A stretch of 64,000 nucleotides of DNA from Methylomonas sp. AM2-LC (GCF_039904985.1 NZ_CP157005.1:1178001-1242000), one strand, 5' to 3'; shown: positions 45,167-55,962, counted from the stretch's first letter. The notes: generated from the sequence alone by a model not told the origin. A program made the numbers and translations.

Positions 45167-46617
45167 GTGAAGAAATTTTAATTAATATTACCCCGCCTGA
45201 AACCCGTGTTGCATTGATCGAAAATGGGGTTTTGCAGGAACTGATTATCGAGCGAGTAAGACAGAAAGGATTGGTTGGTAATATCTATAAGGGTGAAGTG
45301 TGTCGAGTATTGCCTGGTATGCAGGCCGCTTTTGTAGATATTGGCCTTGATAAAGCAGCATTTCTGCATTTGTCAGACTTTAATAGTCAAGAATTAGCGA
45401 TGGGTTCTGACAATATTGAACATTACTTGAAAGAGGGACAAAATCTTGTCGTTCAAGTCACCAAAGATCCGCTCGGGAATAAAGGTGCGCGATTAACCAC
45501 TGATATTTCGATTCCTTCCCGGTATCAGGTTTATATGCCTTATGCAAATAATTCAGGAGTATCGCAACGTATTGAGTGTGATGAGCAGCGTGTACGCTTA
45601 AGGGTTTGTATTGAGAACTATTTGCAAAAAAACGCCGTAACAGGTGGTTTCATTGCGCGTACTGCAGCTGAATGTGTTGAAGAAGTCATTCTGCATTCTG
45701 ATATGAGGTTTTTGCATAAATTATGGGAATCTATCCTTGAGAAAAGTTTATCTGCAAAGGTTAAAACCCTAATTCACGAAGATTTACCGCTAAGTATTCG
45801 TACACTTCGCGACTTATACAAAGAGGGCATTGAAAAGGTACGTATTGATTCTCGCGAAACTTTTCTACGCTTAGTTGAGTTTGCAGAAACCTTTGTTCCA
45901 GAAATGGTAGCCATTATTGAACATTATTCCGGGGAAAGACCTTTATTTGATATTTATAATGTCGAAGATGAAATCAGCAAGGCTTTGGACCGGAAAGTGA
46001 AGCTGAAATCCGGTGGTCATCTGGTCTTTGATCAAACCGAATCCATGACAACGGTAGATGTTAATACCGGTGGCTATGTGGGTGGGCGTAATCTTGAAGA
46101 AACTATTTTTAAAACTAATCTGGAAGCAGCGCAAACCATATCTAGACAGCTACGGCTACGAAATCTGGGCGGCATCATTATTATCGATTTTATCGATATG
46201 CAGAGTAATGAACACAAAAAACAAGTATTGACTGCACTACAGCGCACGCTGGATAAGGATCATGCTAAAACTAAAATTACAGAAGTTTCGGCATTGGGTT
46301 TAGTCGAAATGACGCGTAAGCGAACCCGTGAAAGTCTTGAGCATATTTTATGTGAGCCTTGCTCGACTTGCGGTGGACGTGGAGTATTGAAGACTCCTGA
46401 ATCTATTTGTCTGGAGGTATTTAGAGAAATCATTCGCGTTGTAAGGCAGTACAATGTGAAACAGATTATGGTTTTGGCCTCTGAACAGGTTGTTGAAATG
46501 TTGCTGGATGAAGAAGCCGATATGTTGGCTGAATTGGAAGTGTTTCTAGGGGTAGGGATAAAAATTAGAGCAGAAGCCGAATACAGCCAGGAACATTACG
46601 ATGTGGTTTTATTGTAG
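45163..46617 (+). CDS. rng: ribonuclease G
   Basis: Endoribonuclease for 16S rRNA 5'-end maturation and mRNA decay. N-terminal S1 domain (GNIYKGEVCRVLPGMQAAFVD, given as the core GNIYKGEVCRVLPG), RNase H-like region, catalytic acid-rich segments TVDVNTGGYVGG and IIDFIDMQ, and the zinc-link CEPCSTCGGRG. The protein (484 aa) ends shortly after the zinc-link, so it is RNase G and not RNase E with its long C-terminal tail. Coupled to maf, and 9 bp before yhdP. Confidence 0.95.
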   Translation: MSEEILINITPPETRVALIENGVLQELIIERVRQKGLVGNIYKGEVCRVLPGMQAAFVDIGLDKAAFLHLSDFNSQELAMGSDNIEHYLKEGQNLVVQVTKDPLGNKGARLTTDISIPSRYQVYMPYANNSGVSQRIECDEQRVRLRVCIENYLQKNAVTGGFIARTAAECVEEVILHSDMRFLHKLWESILEKSLSAKVKTLIHEDLPLSIRTLRDLYKEGIEKVRIDSRETFLRLVEFAETFVPEMVAIIEHYSGERPLFDIYNVEDEISKALDRKVKLKSGGHLVFDQTESMTTVDVNTGGYVGGRNLEETIFKTNLEAAQTISRQLRLRNLGGIIIIDFIDMQSNEHKKQVLTALQRTLDKDHAKTKITEVSALGLVEMTRKRTRESLEHILCEPCSTCGGRGVLKTPESICLEVFREIIRVVRQYNVKQIMVLASEQVVEMLLDEEADMLAELEVFLGVGIKIRAEAEYSQEHYDVVLL

Positions 46618-46626
46618 GCAAGTATT

Positions 46627-49600
46627 TTGGTAATTCTTCACCTTTCGCGGGTTGCGCGATATCTGTTGTTGGGTGGCTTAATTCTCTTAGCTTTAATAAC
46701 AAGCTTTGTGCGATTTTTTTTGTCAGATATTAGTGAATTTAAAGCTGAACTGGAGCAAAAAATTAGGGAAACAACGCATATTACATTGCACATTGGTAAA
46801 TTACGTGCATCTGTTAGCTATTTTACGCCTAGTGTTATGTTGCAAGATATTGAAGTTGAAAAGGATAATTCGGCTACTCAACCCGCAATAGAGTTAAAAG
46901 AAATTGTGGTGAGTATCAATTTACTGCAATTACTAAGCACCGCAGATATATTAAACGCCAGTTCTTTTTCTTTGATTGGTGCCAAGCTGAAGCTGGTCCG
47001 TTATCAAGATGGCAATATTGCCATTGCAGGTATCAAAAGTAGTGATAGCAAACCCGATTGGCTGATGCAGGCTAAAAAATATCAGCTCCTGCACAGTGAT
47101 ATTAGTTGGGAAGATTTAAAAAATCACCAAGAGACAGTCATTTTTCATAATGTCGATGTGTTGCTAAAAAATGATCAGCAACAGCATGAGATTCACGCCT
47201 TGACCACTTTGCCAGAACAGTTTGGCAAGTCCCTACGTATTTCAGCATTACTTACCGGTAACATTTTTGATGTGCAACAGCTGGATGGCCAGATATATAT
47301 TGAAGGCAAGGGGCTACAAGGCCCAGCATGGGGTGAAAGTAATGTTGTGCAAGATTTTAAACTTCAATCTGGATCAGGCGATATCAGGGTGTGGAGTGAT
47401 TGGAATAAGGGTAGTGCATATCGAATAGCAGCTTATTTCCAGGCACAACAATTCAATCTGGCTAATTCGGCTGGCAAAATATTGAAACTGGATGCACTGC
47501 AAGGACATCTAAGTTGGTTAAACAACGAAACAGGTTGGCGCTTAAGTGCATATGATCTGGATATTGTCGCCGATCAACAACATTGGACCGATGGTGAGTT
47601 TTATTTTCATAAAGACCTGCAAAGTAATCTTGCCATGGTGATCAAGAAATTGAATTTAGCCGCACTAGCCCATGTTACCCCTCTATTTATATCGGAAGAT
47701 AAACAGCTAGATCAATGGCTGCAACTTAATCCTAGTGGTTGGCTGAGTAACTTTTCTGTTTATGTACAAGCTGATTTTCAGCAATTTGCTTTACAAGGCA
47801 GTTTCAGTGATTTAGGTAATGCAAGTGTTAATAGCATTCCACACATTCAAGGTTTGAGTGGCTATATTAAAGGCACCAATACCTGGGGGCGTATCAATTT
47901 AGTCAGCGATAAGGTATCAATCGATACACCAGACTTATTCAGGAATCCGCTCGTTAATAATGTAATTAATGGTAGTATAGATTGGCAGCAATTTGCCGAC
48001 AGTTGGTTGTTAACTAGCCGAGAGTTACAGATCAATAGTCCTGACTTTCAGACTGAGTTTGATTTTGATCTGACACTGCCGAAGCTTAAAAATGCACCAA
48101 AACTGAATTTGCTAATGAGTTTTAGCGATTTTACGGATATCAGCAAAATCTCAACTTATCTACCTGCAAAAGCAATGGGTAAGGATGCCGTTAACTGGTT
48201 AGATCAGGCATTCGTCTCTGGGCAAATCAATCAAGGCGAGGTGATCATTCAGGGTGATTTGAGTGAATTTCCTTTTGAAAATGGCCGTGGTCGTTTTGAT
48301 GCCTTGTTTACTATTGAAAATGCCGAAATTCAATATAATCCTCAGTGGCCAATGCTACAGGAAATTAATGCAGATATTCATTTTAGTGAAGGTGATTTGC
48401 AAGTTGCCATTCAGCATGGTGTTAGTAAAAACGTGGATATCAGTCAGGCCTTAATTAATATTCCAGCTTTAAAAACCAGTAAAAATGTACAAGTAAAAGG
48501 TGTTTTACAAAGTCAGATTCAGGATGCGCTTATATTTTTGCAACAAACACCATTACGCTCAAGGGCTGAGCCTTTACTCAAAACATTGAGTTTTGATGGT
48601 AATACGCAAATAGATCTAGATTTAAACCTGCCATATTACGAAACCGACCCATTGTGGGTGAATGTCGTTTCTCATTTGAATAATGCCCATGCCTTGGTTA
48701 AACCGACCAATTTGAAGTTTAGTAATATCAAAGGTAATATCAATTTTAGTGCAGATCGGGTTAATAGCCAGAGTCTTACCGCCAGCACTCTGGGCTACCC
48801 AGTTCTGGCAGTATTAAATAGCGATACTAGTGCAGCGCATTTGAAAATGGCAGGTTCAACTGATATGGCAAATTTGCGGCGGCAATTTAGCTTTCTGAAT
48901 AACGACATGACGGCTGGCTCACTAAGCTATCAGGCTGATTTAAGTTTTCCATATGCTATAAGTCAACCCAGTTCGCTACAGATTATTAGTAATTTGCAAG
49001 GTTTTCAGATTATTGGGCAGGACTATCTGGCAAAGAAAGCAGAAGAACAGCGTCTGTTAAAACTTAATTTTTTATTCGATAGTAAAACTTTTCTGCCTTT
49101 GCAGATACAGTATGGTGATAGGCTAAATGCTGCATTATTAATTGATACACAGCAAAGTCATTTGTTTGCGGCACATGTAATTTTGGGTAATGAGGTAGCA
49201 AATTTACCTCAAAATGCAGGTTTGTTTGTAGAAATAAAACAGCCTGAATTCAAGTTGTCTGATGCAATGGATGCGTTGAACGAGCATGATGACCGATGGC
49301 CGCCACTGCGTGAGTTTCTATTGGAAACCCAGAACATGCAGTGGCAAGGACAGAATTTGGGCGCAATGGAATGCCATTTTCAGCACCACGATCAGGTATG
49401 GCAAGGCACTATCAATAATGTCATGGCAAAAGGTAACTTAAGTATTCCAGATCAATATGCCGGAAACGAACCGATTAAACTGGATATGGATGTTCTTAAT
49501 TTGTCGAGTATGAGTGCGTTTAATATTAATGCGGCACAGCAAGTCTTTTCAATTCTGCCTCTGATAGATATTGATAGCCGGCAAGTGCTGTGGCGCTCGG

Positions 49601-50406
49601 TAAATCTGGGTAAACTGAAACTACAAACGGAGCGATTGAACAACGGTACGCACTTCAAGAAAATTTCGTTTACTGGAGCCGATAAAGACATAGATTTCAC
49701 CGCGGATTGGATCAAGCAAGTGCATGGTACTTCTACACTGCTTAATGGCAGTTTGAAAGTGAATAATTTTGGCCAGTTTCTGTCAGATTTGGGCTACAGT
49801 GATGACTTTAAGGAAACACGAGCGGAGCTTAGTTTTACGGGCGGCTGGAATGATGATCCGCAGCAGTTTTCACTTGATAAACTGAATGGACAGTTACAGG
49901 TAAAGCTTTATGATGGTCGTATTTCCAGCATAGAACCAGGATTTGGGCGTTTACTTGGGTTAATCTCTATGGAGCAATGGGCTAAGCGATTAAGTCTGGA
50001 TTTCAGTGATATTTATCGGCAGGGTTTAGCTTTTGACAAAATTTCTGGCGATTTTAAAATTACCAATGGTATTGCGTATACAGACAATTTGTTGATTGAT
50101 GCTGTCTCTGCCAAAATGCGTATGGTCGGAACTGCAGATCTGGTTAAAAAATTTGTGCAGCAGCGAGTTGTGGTGGTTCCCAAGAGTTCTGATGCCTTGC
50201 CTATTGCTGGTACAATTGTAGATAGTATTGCGACCATTATTACTTCCGCAGTGATCAACGATTATAAAGAAGGATATTTTTTTGGTTCCGAATATAAAGT
50301 TGCGGGGCAATGGGGTAATATTGAAGTGACTCCGCTAAAGGAAAATGATGGTTTGCTAAACAAAACATGGCATGGGTTGACTGATTTTGATTGGCTGAAA
50401 AAATAA
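46627..50406 (+). CDS. yhdP: YhdP family AsmA/TamB-like envelope protein
   Basis: Very large protein (1259 aa) anchored by one N-terminal helix (YLLLGGLILLALITSFV), followed by a long stretch of beta-strand-rich repeats. YhdP is thought to form a hydrophobic bridge for phospholipid transport between inner and outer membranes. The C-terminal region contains the conserved DGRISSIEPGFGRLLGLISM segment. The only plausible start is a TTG at 46627, 9 bp after rng; no ATG lies before the membrane helix. Position in rlmH-maf-rng-yhdP is standard. Confidence 0.9.
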   Translation: MVILHLSRVARYLLLGGLILLALITSFVRFFLSDISEFKAELEQKIRETTHITLHIGKLRASVSYFTPSVMLQDIEVEKDNSATQPAIELKEIVVSINLLQLLSTADILNASSFSLIGAKLKLVRYQDGNIAIAGIKSSDSKPDWLMQAKKYQLLHSDISWEDLKNHQETVIFHNVDVLLKNDQQQHEIHALTTLPEQFGKSLRISALLTGNIFDVQQLDGQIYIEGKGLQGPAWGESNVVQDFKLQSGSGDIRVWSDWNKGSAYRIAAYFQAQQFNLANSAGKILKLDALQGHLSWLNNETGWRLSAYDLDIVADQQHWTDGEFYFHKDLQSNLAMVIKKLNLAALAHVTPLFISEDKQLDQWLQLNPSGWLSNFSVYVQADFQQFALQGSFSDLGNASVNSIPHIQGLSGYIKGTNTWGRINLVSDKVSIDTPDLFRNPLVNNVINGSIDWQQFADSWLLTSRELQINSPDFQTEFDFDLTLPKLKNAPKLNLLMSFSDFTDISKISTYLPAKAMGKDAVNWLDQAFVSGQINQGEVIIQGDLSEFPFENGRGRFDALFTIENAEIQYNPQWPMLQEINADIHFSEGDLQVAIQHGVSKNVDISQALINIPALKTSKNVQVKGVLQSQIQDALIFLQQTPLRSRAEPLLKTLSFDGNTQIDLDLNLPYYETDPLWVNVVSHLNNAHALVKPTNLKFSNIKGNINFSADRVNSQSLTASTLGYPVLAVLNSDTSAAHLKMAGSTDMANLRRQFSFLNNDMTAGSLSYQADLSFPYAISQPSSLQIISNLQGFQIIGQDYLAKKAEEQRLLKLNFLFDSKTFLPLQIQYGDRLNAALLIDTQQSHLFAAHVILGNEVANLPQNAGLFVEIKQPEFKLSDAMDALNEHDDRWPPLREFLLETQNMQWQGQNLGAMECHFQHHDQVWQGTINNVMAKGNLSIPDQYAGNEPIKLDMDVLNLSSMSAFNINAAQQVFSILPLIDIDSRQVLWRSVNLGKLKLQTERLNNGTHFKKISFTGADKDIDFTADWIKQVHGTSTLLNGSLKVNNFGQFLSDLGYSDDFKETRAELSFTGGWNDDPQQFSLDKLNGQLQVKLYDGRISSIEPGFGRLLGLISMEQWAKRLSLDFSDIYRQGLAFDKISGDFKITNGIAYTDNLLIDAVSAKMRMVGTADLVKKFVQQRVVVVPKSSDALPIAGTIVDSIATIITSAVINDYKEGYFFGSEYKVAGQWGNIEVTPLKENDGLLNKTWHGLTDFDWLKK

Positions 50407-50481
50407 TTTGACCTAGCCGTTTACACTGAATAGCGATTATTTGAACGAATAATTTTCAAATTAGTAAAAAAGAGATTGAAT

Positions 50482-51306
50482 ATGACAATATGTGCAGCCA
50501 TCCAGATGGCTTCAGGTCCACAAGTAAGTGCCAATTTGCTCGAAGCAGATAAATTGATCGCAGAAGCTGCAAAAGCGGGGTCTAAATTAGTAGCCTTACC
50601 TGAAAATTTTGCAATTATGGGTATGAAAGAACAGGATAAAGTCAAGGTACGTGAGCCGGATGGTATTGGTCCTATTCAAGATTTTTTAGCAGCTACAGCC
50701 AAAAAACATAATGTTTGGTTGATAGGGGGCACTATTCCGCTAGTGGCTGAGCAAAGTGGCAAAGTGCGTGCTGCTTGTCCAGTGTATAACGAATTGGGCC
50801 AACGAGTTGCACGTTACGATAAGGTTCATCTGTTTGATGTTAGTGTTCCTGATACCAGTGAAGAATATCGTGAATCAGATTCTGTAGAGGCGGGTAATGA
50901 CATTTGTGTGCTGGACACCCCCTTTGGTCGGCTTGGCATTGCTGTCTGCTACGATTTGCGGTTTCCAGAGTTTTTTCGTTTAATGAATAAAGACCATCAA
51001 AACATTGATATTTTAGTTATCCCTTCAGCATTTACCGCCAAAACCGGAGCTGCGCATTGGGAGGTGTTGTTACGCGCCAGAGCTATTGAAAATCAGTGTT
51101 ATGTCATTGCACCTAATCAAGGTGGTTTTCATAGAAATGGTCGTCAAACCTATGGTCACAGTATGATCGTAGATCCATGGGGGGTAGTGTTGGATTGTTA
51201 TAAAACGGGTTCTGGTTTTGTATCAGCAGAGATTGATGGGCATCGTCTGGAAAAAACGCGTACTTCGTTTCCGGTTTTACAACACCGCCGTTTTTTTTGC
51301 GAGTAA
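50482..51306 (+). CDS. carbon-nitrogen hydrolase (nitrilase superfamily, NIT-like)
   Basis: 274-residue enzyme with the nitrilase-fold catalytic triad: Glu in ALPENFAIMG, Lys in RYDKVHLFDV and Cys in IAVCYDLRFPE. Sequence style matches the Nit1/YbeM branch, which in other organisms removes deaminated glutathione. I prefer the ATG at 50482 (AAGAGA upstream) to the TTG at 50476. It follows yhdP after 75 bp, as in many Gammaproteobacteria where tldD comes next; here bamC follows instead. The substrate is uncertain. Confidence 0.9.
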   Translation: MTICAAIQMASGPQVSANLLEADKLIAEAAKAGSKLVALPENFAIMGMKEQDKVKVREPDGIGPIQDFLAATAKKHNVWLIGGTIPLVAEQSGKVRAACPVYNELGQRVARYDKVHLFDVSVPDTSEEYRESDSVEAGNDICVLDTPFGRLGIAVCYDLRFPEFFRLMNKDHQNIDILVIPSAFTAKTGAAHWEVLLRARAIENQCYVIAPNQGGFHRNGRQTYGHSMIVDPWGVVLDCYKTGSGFVSAEIDGHRLEKTRTSFPVLQHRRFFCE

Positions 51307-51310
51307 ATTG

Positions 51311-52000
51311 ATGTATAAACAGTTTTTATATAGTTTGCCTTGGTTTTTATTAGTGGCCTGTAGCAGCGCCGGGCCTGATAAATATAAAGATACCAAAAAT
51401 CTGGAATTTCCTCCGACATTGGCTATCGAACACAGTGCTAATCAGTCTAGTTATTCTTCTAGTAATTCAAAATTGCCAGATTTTCCACCAGTTAAGAATA
51501 AGGACGAAGAAAAGTCTGATGATACCCAGAAAGAAGACAGTACAGATAAAGTTGCTGAAAAAGCTGTCAGTAAACCAACCGATAAACCCGTTAACGCTGA
51601 TTTGGCACGATTGGTTTTACTGATTGGCAGTGAGAAAAAACCTATTGTGGAACTGAAAACCGGCTTTGAAAGAGCTTGGATTCTGGTAGGAGATGCTTTA
51701 AGTGCTGCTGATATTGAAGTTGCCAATACTGACTATGATGCTGGCGTATTTCGAGTGCGTTATGTTGCGCAAGGTGAAGGTAAGGGGCGGGGTTTAATCA
51801 ATTCGGTAACATCGTTTTTTAGCGACGAATTTAAGGACACTGAATATACCTTAACCGTGGATAAAGACAAAAAAATAACCGATGTGCACGTTGATAAAGT
51901 GGTCAGTGCTGATAGCGGCAAGGACACTTTTAATAACGATGATTCTGCTGCCCTAATGAAATTAGTGCATAAAACTATTATCGCCAATTTGGAAAAGTGA
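51311..52000 (+). CDS. bamC: outer-membrane assembly lipoprotein BamC, short form
   Basis: Accessory lipoprotein of the BAM complex. The start at 51311 gives a lipoprotein signal with lipobox LVAC (Cys17). An unstructured, lysine/serine-rich linker runs to about residue 90, then one helix-grip domain (VELKTGFERAWILVGDAL ... LMKLVHKTIIANL). At 229 aa it is much shorter than E. coli BamC (344 aa) and seems to have one helix-grip domain instead of two. It begins 4 bp after the hydrolase. A hairpin with a T-run follows. NlpB/DapX-like naming is also used for this group. Confidence 0.8.
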   Translation: MYKQFLYSLPWFLLVACSSAGPDKYKDTKNLEFPPTLAIEHSANQSSYSSSNSKLPDFPPVKNKDEEKSDDTQKEDSTDKVAEKAVSKPTDKPVNADLARLVLLIGSEKKPIVELKTGFERAWILVGDALSAADIEVANTDYDAGVFRVRYVAQGEGKGRGLINSVTSFFSDEFKDTEYTLTVDKDKKITDVHVDKVVSADSGKDTFNNDDSAALMKLVHKTIIANLEK

Positions 52001-52085
52001 GTGCTAGTAGAAACAAGGAAAATTGCTGGATTTTTGACGATTAAAGCGCAAGACAAAATAGTTTGAGTAATATCTTTGTTGTTAC

Positions 52086-52115
52086 TGGCATTACCAGCAT
52101 GGTATGCCAATTTTT
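52086..52115 (+). terminator. terminator after bamC
   Basis: Stem TGGCATTACC / GGTATGCCA with one bulged T and an AGCAT loop, followed by ATTTTTAATTCC. Good intrinsic-terminator shape at the end of the rlmH-to-bamC run, about 85 bp after the bamC stop. Confidence 0.7.
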
Positions 52116-52139
52116 AATTCCATCAGTTAATAACTAAAT

Positions 52140-52706
52140 ATGAGTATAAAATCAGATAAATGGATTCGACGCATGGCGGCAGAGCGCGGCATGATAGAAC
52201 CTTTTCAGGCTGGGCAGGTTCGTGAATCCCCTCAGGGGCGGATAATCTCCTATGGAACGTCCAGCTATGGGTATGACGTACGCTGTTCTAACGAATTTAA
52301 AATATTCACTAATATTAATTCCACCATAGTCGATCCCAAAGACTTTGATGAAGCCAGTTTCGTAGATGTAAAATCAGATGTTTGTATCATTCCTCCAAAC
52401 TCGTTTGCGCTAGCCCGTACAGTAGAGTTTTTTCGTATTCCTCGCGAAGTACTGGTGATTTGTCTCGGTAAATCAACTTATGCTCGCTGTGGCATCATTG
52501 TCAACGTAACGCCTTTAGAACCCGAATGGGAAGGGCATGTAACTCTGGAATTTTCTAATACTACACCACTGCCTGCCAAAATTTATGCCAATGAGGGTGT
52601 GGCGCAAATGTTGTTTTTTGGCGGAGATGAAGTCTGTGAAACCTCTTATCTGGATAGAGGTGGCAAATATCAGGGGCAGACAGGAGTAACTTTACCTAAA
52701 GCCTAG
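52140..52706 (+). CDS. dcd: dCTP deaminase
   Basis: Converts dCTP to dUTP for thymidylate synthesis. The N-terminus [19 protein letters not shown], the active-site motif [20 protein letters not shown] with the catalytic Glu in [13 protein letters not shown], and [12 protein letters not shown] are all typical. Length of 188 aa is standard. It stands alone with a terminator upstream. Confidence 0.96.
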   Translation: MSIKSDKWIRRMAAERGMIEPFQAGQVRESPQGRIISYGTSSYGYDVRCSNEFKIFTNINSTIVDPKDFDEASFVDVKSDVCIIPPNSFALARTVEFFRIPREVLVICLGKSTYARCGIIVNVTPLEPEWEGHVTLEFSNTTPLPAKIYANEGVAQMLFFGGDEVCETSYLDRGGKYQGQTGVTLPKA

Positions 52707-52734
52707 TTTTTTTCATTAACTGATCACTCCTAAC

Positions 52735-55700
52735 ATGACGATAACCAACCAAGTCGATACCTTAAACCGTTATTATCAAGATGTGCAGAATATTATTCTA
52801 AGTCGACAGGATTGGATCAGTGGCTTGTTACCAGCCAGTACGGCGGTTAATAGTCATGGTAATTACACTGATGCCTGGGTTAGAGATAATGTGTATAGCA
52901 TTCTACCTGCTTGGGGATTGGCATTGGCCTATCGCAAATGCCCTGATCAGGTAGACCGGACTTATATTCTTGAGCAAAGCGTCGTTAAATTGATGCGAGG
53001 CTTATTGATTGCGATGATGCGGCAAGCTGCTAAAGTTGAAAAATTTAAACACACCCAGGACCCGCTGGATGCACTGCATGCCAAGTACAATACTCAAACT
53101 GGCATGGTGGTGGTTGCAGATAATGAATGGGGGCATTTACAATTGGACGCCACCTCTTTGTTTTTGTTGATGCTGGCGCAAATGACTGCTTCCGGTTTGC
53201 GTATTGTGTTTAGTATTGATGAAGTCAATTTTGTACAGAATTTGGTGCATTATATTAGCCGTGCTTATCGAACCCCGGATTATGGGATTTGGGAGCGTGG
53301 TAATAAAATGAATCACGGCATTGCCGAATTGAATGCTAGCTCTATTGGCATGGCAAAAGCGGCATTAGAAGCGATGCAAGGCTGTAATCTGTTTGGTAAA
53401 AAGGCCGGACAGACCGCTGTTATTCATGTGGTTAGTGATGATATTGCGCGTACCCGTATTACCTTAGAATCGTTATTGCCCAGAGAATCCATTTCCAAAG
53501 AAGTCGACTCAGCATTGTTAAGTATCACGGGTTTTCCTGCATTTGCAGTGGATGATCCATCGTTAAGGCTTAAAACTGAAGCATTAATTGTTGACAAATT
53601 ACAAGGTCGTTACGGTTGTAAACGCTTTTTACTGGATGGTCATCAAACCGTTCTGGAAGATCAGCAACGTTTGCATTATGAACCGCATGAGTTAAAGCAG
53701 TTTATGGGGGTTGAATGTGAATGGCCGTTATTTTTCTGTTATTTACTACTCAATCATCTGTTTGCTGGAAATCAGGATGCTGCACAGGATTATCGCCGTC
53801 GCTTGCAAAATCTGCTGGTGGAACAAAATGGCCAATATTTGGTACCTGAGCTTTATGTCGTTCCGGCAGAAGCAGTCGCAGCAGAAAAACAGCATCCACA
53901 TAGTCAGGATCGTATAGCCAATGAGAATGTGCCTTTGGTTTGGGCGCAAAGCCTGTTGATTTTAAGTGATTTATTGAATGACGGCTTAATAACAGCGGAT
54001 GATATTGATCCACTGGGTCGTTACAAAGCGGTAAAACAGCAAAGCGGCGTTGCGGTGCAAATCGCTTTGTTTGCTGAAGATGAAGCAGTGCAAGGCATTT
54101 TGCAAGACTATAATATTCCTTCGCAAACACCTGCAGAAATTGCACCCATTCAAGTGCGAGATGCCAGTCAGTTAGCTGCTGCATATACGCAGGTTGGCCG
54201 TAATGATCGTATTGGGCTGAGCGGGCGTCCGTTAAGACAATTACGCACTCTTGCCACTTCACGCCTCTATTTGTTGGCCGGAGAATCCCTGATTTTTCTG
54301 CCACAGTTCATGAATCAAAAAGGCTTTTATATCGCTATGGATAATCGCCTATTGATTCAGCGTTTACGTATGGAGTTAACCTATATCAGTCGACATTGGG
54401 ATAGTACGCAACCTCCCTTGCTGGTTATCCATATTAAACATAATATGCTAGACAGTGCCGACCGTCAGGTATTGCTGGACTTTATTGCACAATTACAGCA
54501 GGGGGGGCAAGCTGGGGTTAGCGTAAACCTGGGCTTGTTGACACAATTTGTACAAAACTCCAGTCGCGAAAAAATTGATTATCTGCATGATTTTAAATTT
54601 CCTGAGGAAACTTGGGAAGAGAGTGAGCGTCCTTTTGCTAGTGCCTTGCCAGTTAACGACTTTTCGCCAGAAGCCATTAATAGTTTTGAGTTGACCAGTT
54701 GGGAAATTGGTGACGATGCAAGTCTGATTAGCCAATTGCACCTTAACGCCAATTTATATGCACAATTGGAAGCGTTAAGTCTGTTAAGTCAGCGTCATGG
54801 TTTAGATTTTGAAACGGGTTTAAAAACTAACGATGGATACAACTGTCGGGTGCGTGATGTGTTGGAAGAAGTTTATGCGCGTGCTGGGGATTTACACTTA
54901 TGGCAGATTGTTAGACGTTGTGCTGGTTTACTAAATAAATACGATATTAATCTGGAACATGCGGCTACCGAAATTTTAGTTCGTCAACACGGACTGACAG
55001 TTGGACATGCTTATAGCGGTAAGGCTACCTTACGCCGCCCCGCCGATTCTTCAGAAATTTTGCAAACCATACGTGCTTATAATAGTAACGATACCAGTTT
55101 GCATATCATCATTCAGGAACTGATAATCCATTTAGGCATGGTAATCAAATTACATCCAGAATTATTAGCCGATATGCACACTATCCGCGTTGGTCATATT
55201 CTGCAATTGATTATTGCCCGCCAGAAACGTCAGACGGGTAGTGCTTTGGACAGGGCTTTTAATGAGGTGTTAGCATTAGCGCCTTATCAACTCGCCGAGT
55301 TATTGCAAGAAACGTTGCAAGATTACAGCAGTAGTAAAACCCAGTTGGGAGACGTTGAGTCATTGCATTATGGATGCGAGCAACGGCAACTTCATACGGC
55401 ACGCTTTCCTAACAGTATGAACCCCAAAGATAGAGGTGAAGCCGAAGACTGGTACGAATGGAGAGAACAACAGGGCAGTGTCGGGCGGGAAAACGAAGCC
55501 TTTTATACGGGTGTCTGGACTTTGCTACAGCATTGCCAAGGTTTGATCATCGGCGAGAAAATAAATAGTAAACACCGCATAGACAGTGACGAAACGCTGT
55601 CACAAATGACGCCTGGAGAACAAACCTTTAAATTGTATGTTAATCATCTGCTGAATAAAATACAGGCTCCTGTTTTTCGTCAATTAACGGTAGAAACTTT

Positions 55701-55962
55701 GCGTGCTTTAGCCTTAATTTTTCAAGACAATCCAGCACTACGTATTGACGACAGTATATTTACGGATATTCTGATTGGTCATGCTGTACGTATATACTGG
55801 TTACAGCTCTATCCTGAACATCGGGAGCGCTATGAAAACTATGTCTCTATGGCTTGGCAGGCTTTTTACCAATTACCTCCGCATGCGGTGGCAAATGGTA
55901 TTTTAGATGCCTTGATTTATCTCCTTGATCTCAACAAAGCACCCGCACAGGTAAGCGTATGA
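52735..55962 (+). CDS. GH15 / phosphorylase-kinase-alpha-beta-like large protein
   Basis: Protein of 1075 aa. The N-terminal half resembles glycoside hydrolase family 15 in the form found in phosphorylase kinase regulatory subunits: YTDAWVRDNVYSILPAWGLA (44-63), DNEWGHLQLDATSLFLLML (about 129-147), PDYGIWERGNKMNHGIAELN and VECEWPLFFCYLL. The C-terminal half (about residues 620-1075) is helical and has no motif I know. It is coupled to glucokinase by an ATGA overlap, which points to glycogen or alpha-glucan metabolism. Whether it has glucosidase activity, or only binds glucan and regulates, cannot be told by eye. Large and unusual for a bacterium. Confidence 0.82.
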   Translation: MTITNQVDTLNRYYQDVQNIILSRQDWISGLLPASTAVNSHGNYTDAWVRDNVYSILPAWGLALAYRKCPDQVDRTYILEQSVVKLMRGLLIAMMRQAAKVEKFKHTQDPLDALHAKYNTQTGMVVVADNEWGHLQLDATSLFLLMLAQMTASGLRIVFSIDEVNFVQNLVHYISRAYRTPDYGIWERGNKMNHGIAELNASSIGMAKAALEAMQGCNLFGKKAGQTAVIHVVSDDIARTRITLESLLPRESISKEVDSALLSITGFPAFAVDDPSLRLKTEALIVDKLQGRYGCKRFLLDGHQTVLEDQQRLHYEPHELKQFMGVECEWPLFFCYLLLNHLFAGNQDAAQDYRRRLQNLLVEQNGQYLVPELYVVPAEAVAAEKQHPHSQDRIANENVPLVWAQSLLILSDLLNDGLITADDIDPLGRYKAVKQQSGVAVQIALFAEDEAVQGILQDYNIPSQTPAEIAPIQVRDASQLAAAYTQVGRNDRIGLSGRPLRQLRTLATSRLYLLAGESLIFLPQFMNQKGFYIAMDNRLLIQRLRMELTYISRHWDSTQPPLLVIHIKHNMLDSADRQVLLDFIAQLQQGGQAGVSVNLGLLTQFVQNSSREKIDYLHDFKFPEETWEESERPFASALPVNDFSPEAINSFELTSWEIGDDASLISQLHLNANLYAQLEALSLLSQRHGLDFETGLKTNDGYNCRVRDVLEEVYARAGDLHLWQIVRRCAGLLNKYDINLEHAATEILVRQHGLTVGHAYSGKATLRRPADSSEILQTIRAYNSNDTSLHIIIQELIIHLGMVIKLHPELLADMHTIRVGHILQLIIARQKRQTGSALDRAFNEVLALAPYQLAELLQETLQDYSSSKTQLGDVESLHYGCEQRQLHTARFPNSMNPKDRGEAEDWYEWREQQGSVGRENEAFYTGVWTLLQHCQGLIIGEKINSKHRIDSDETLSQMTPGEQTFKLYVNHLLNKIQAPVFRQLTVETLRALALIFQDNPALRIDDSIFTDILIGHAVRIYWLQLYPEHRERYENYVSMAWQAFYQLPPHAVANGILDALIYLLDLNKAPAQVSV

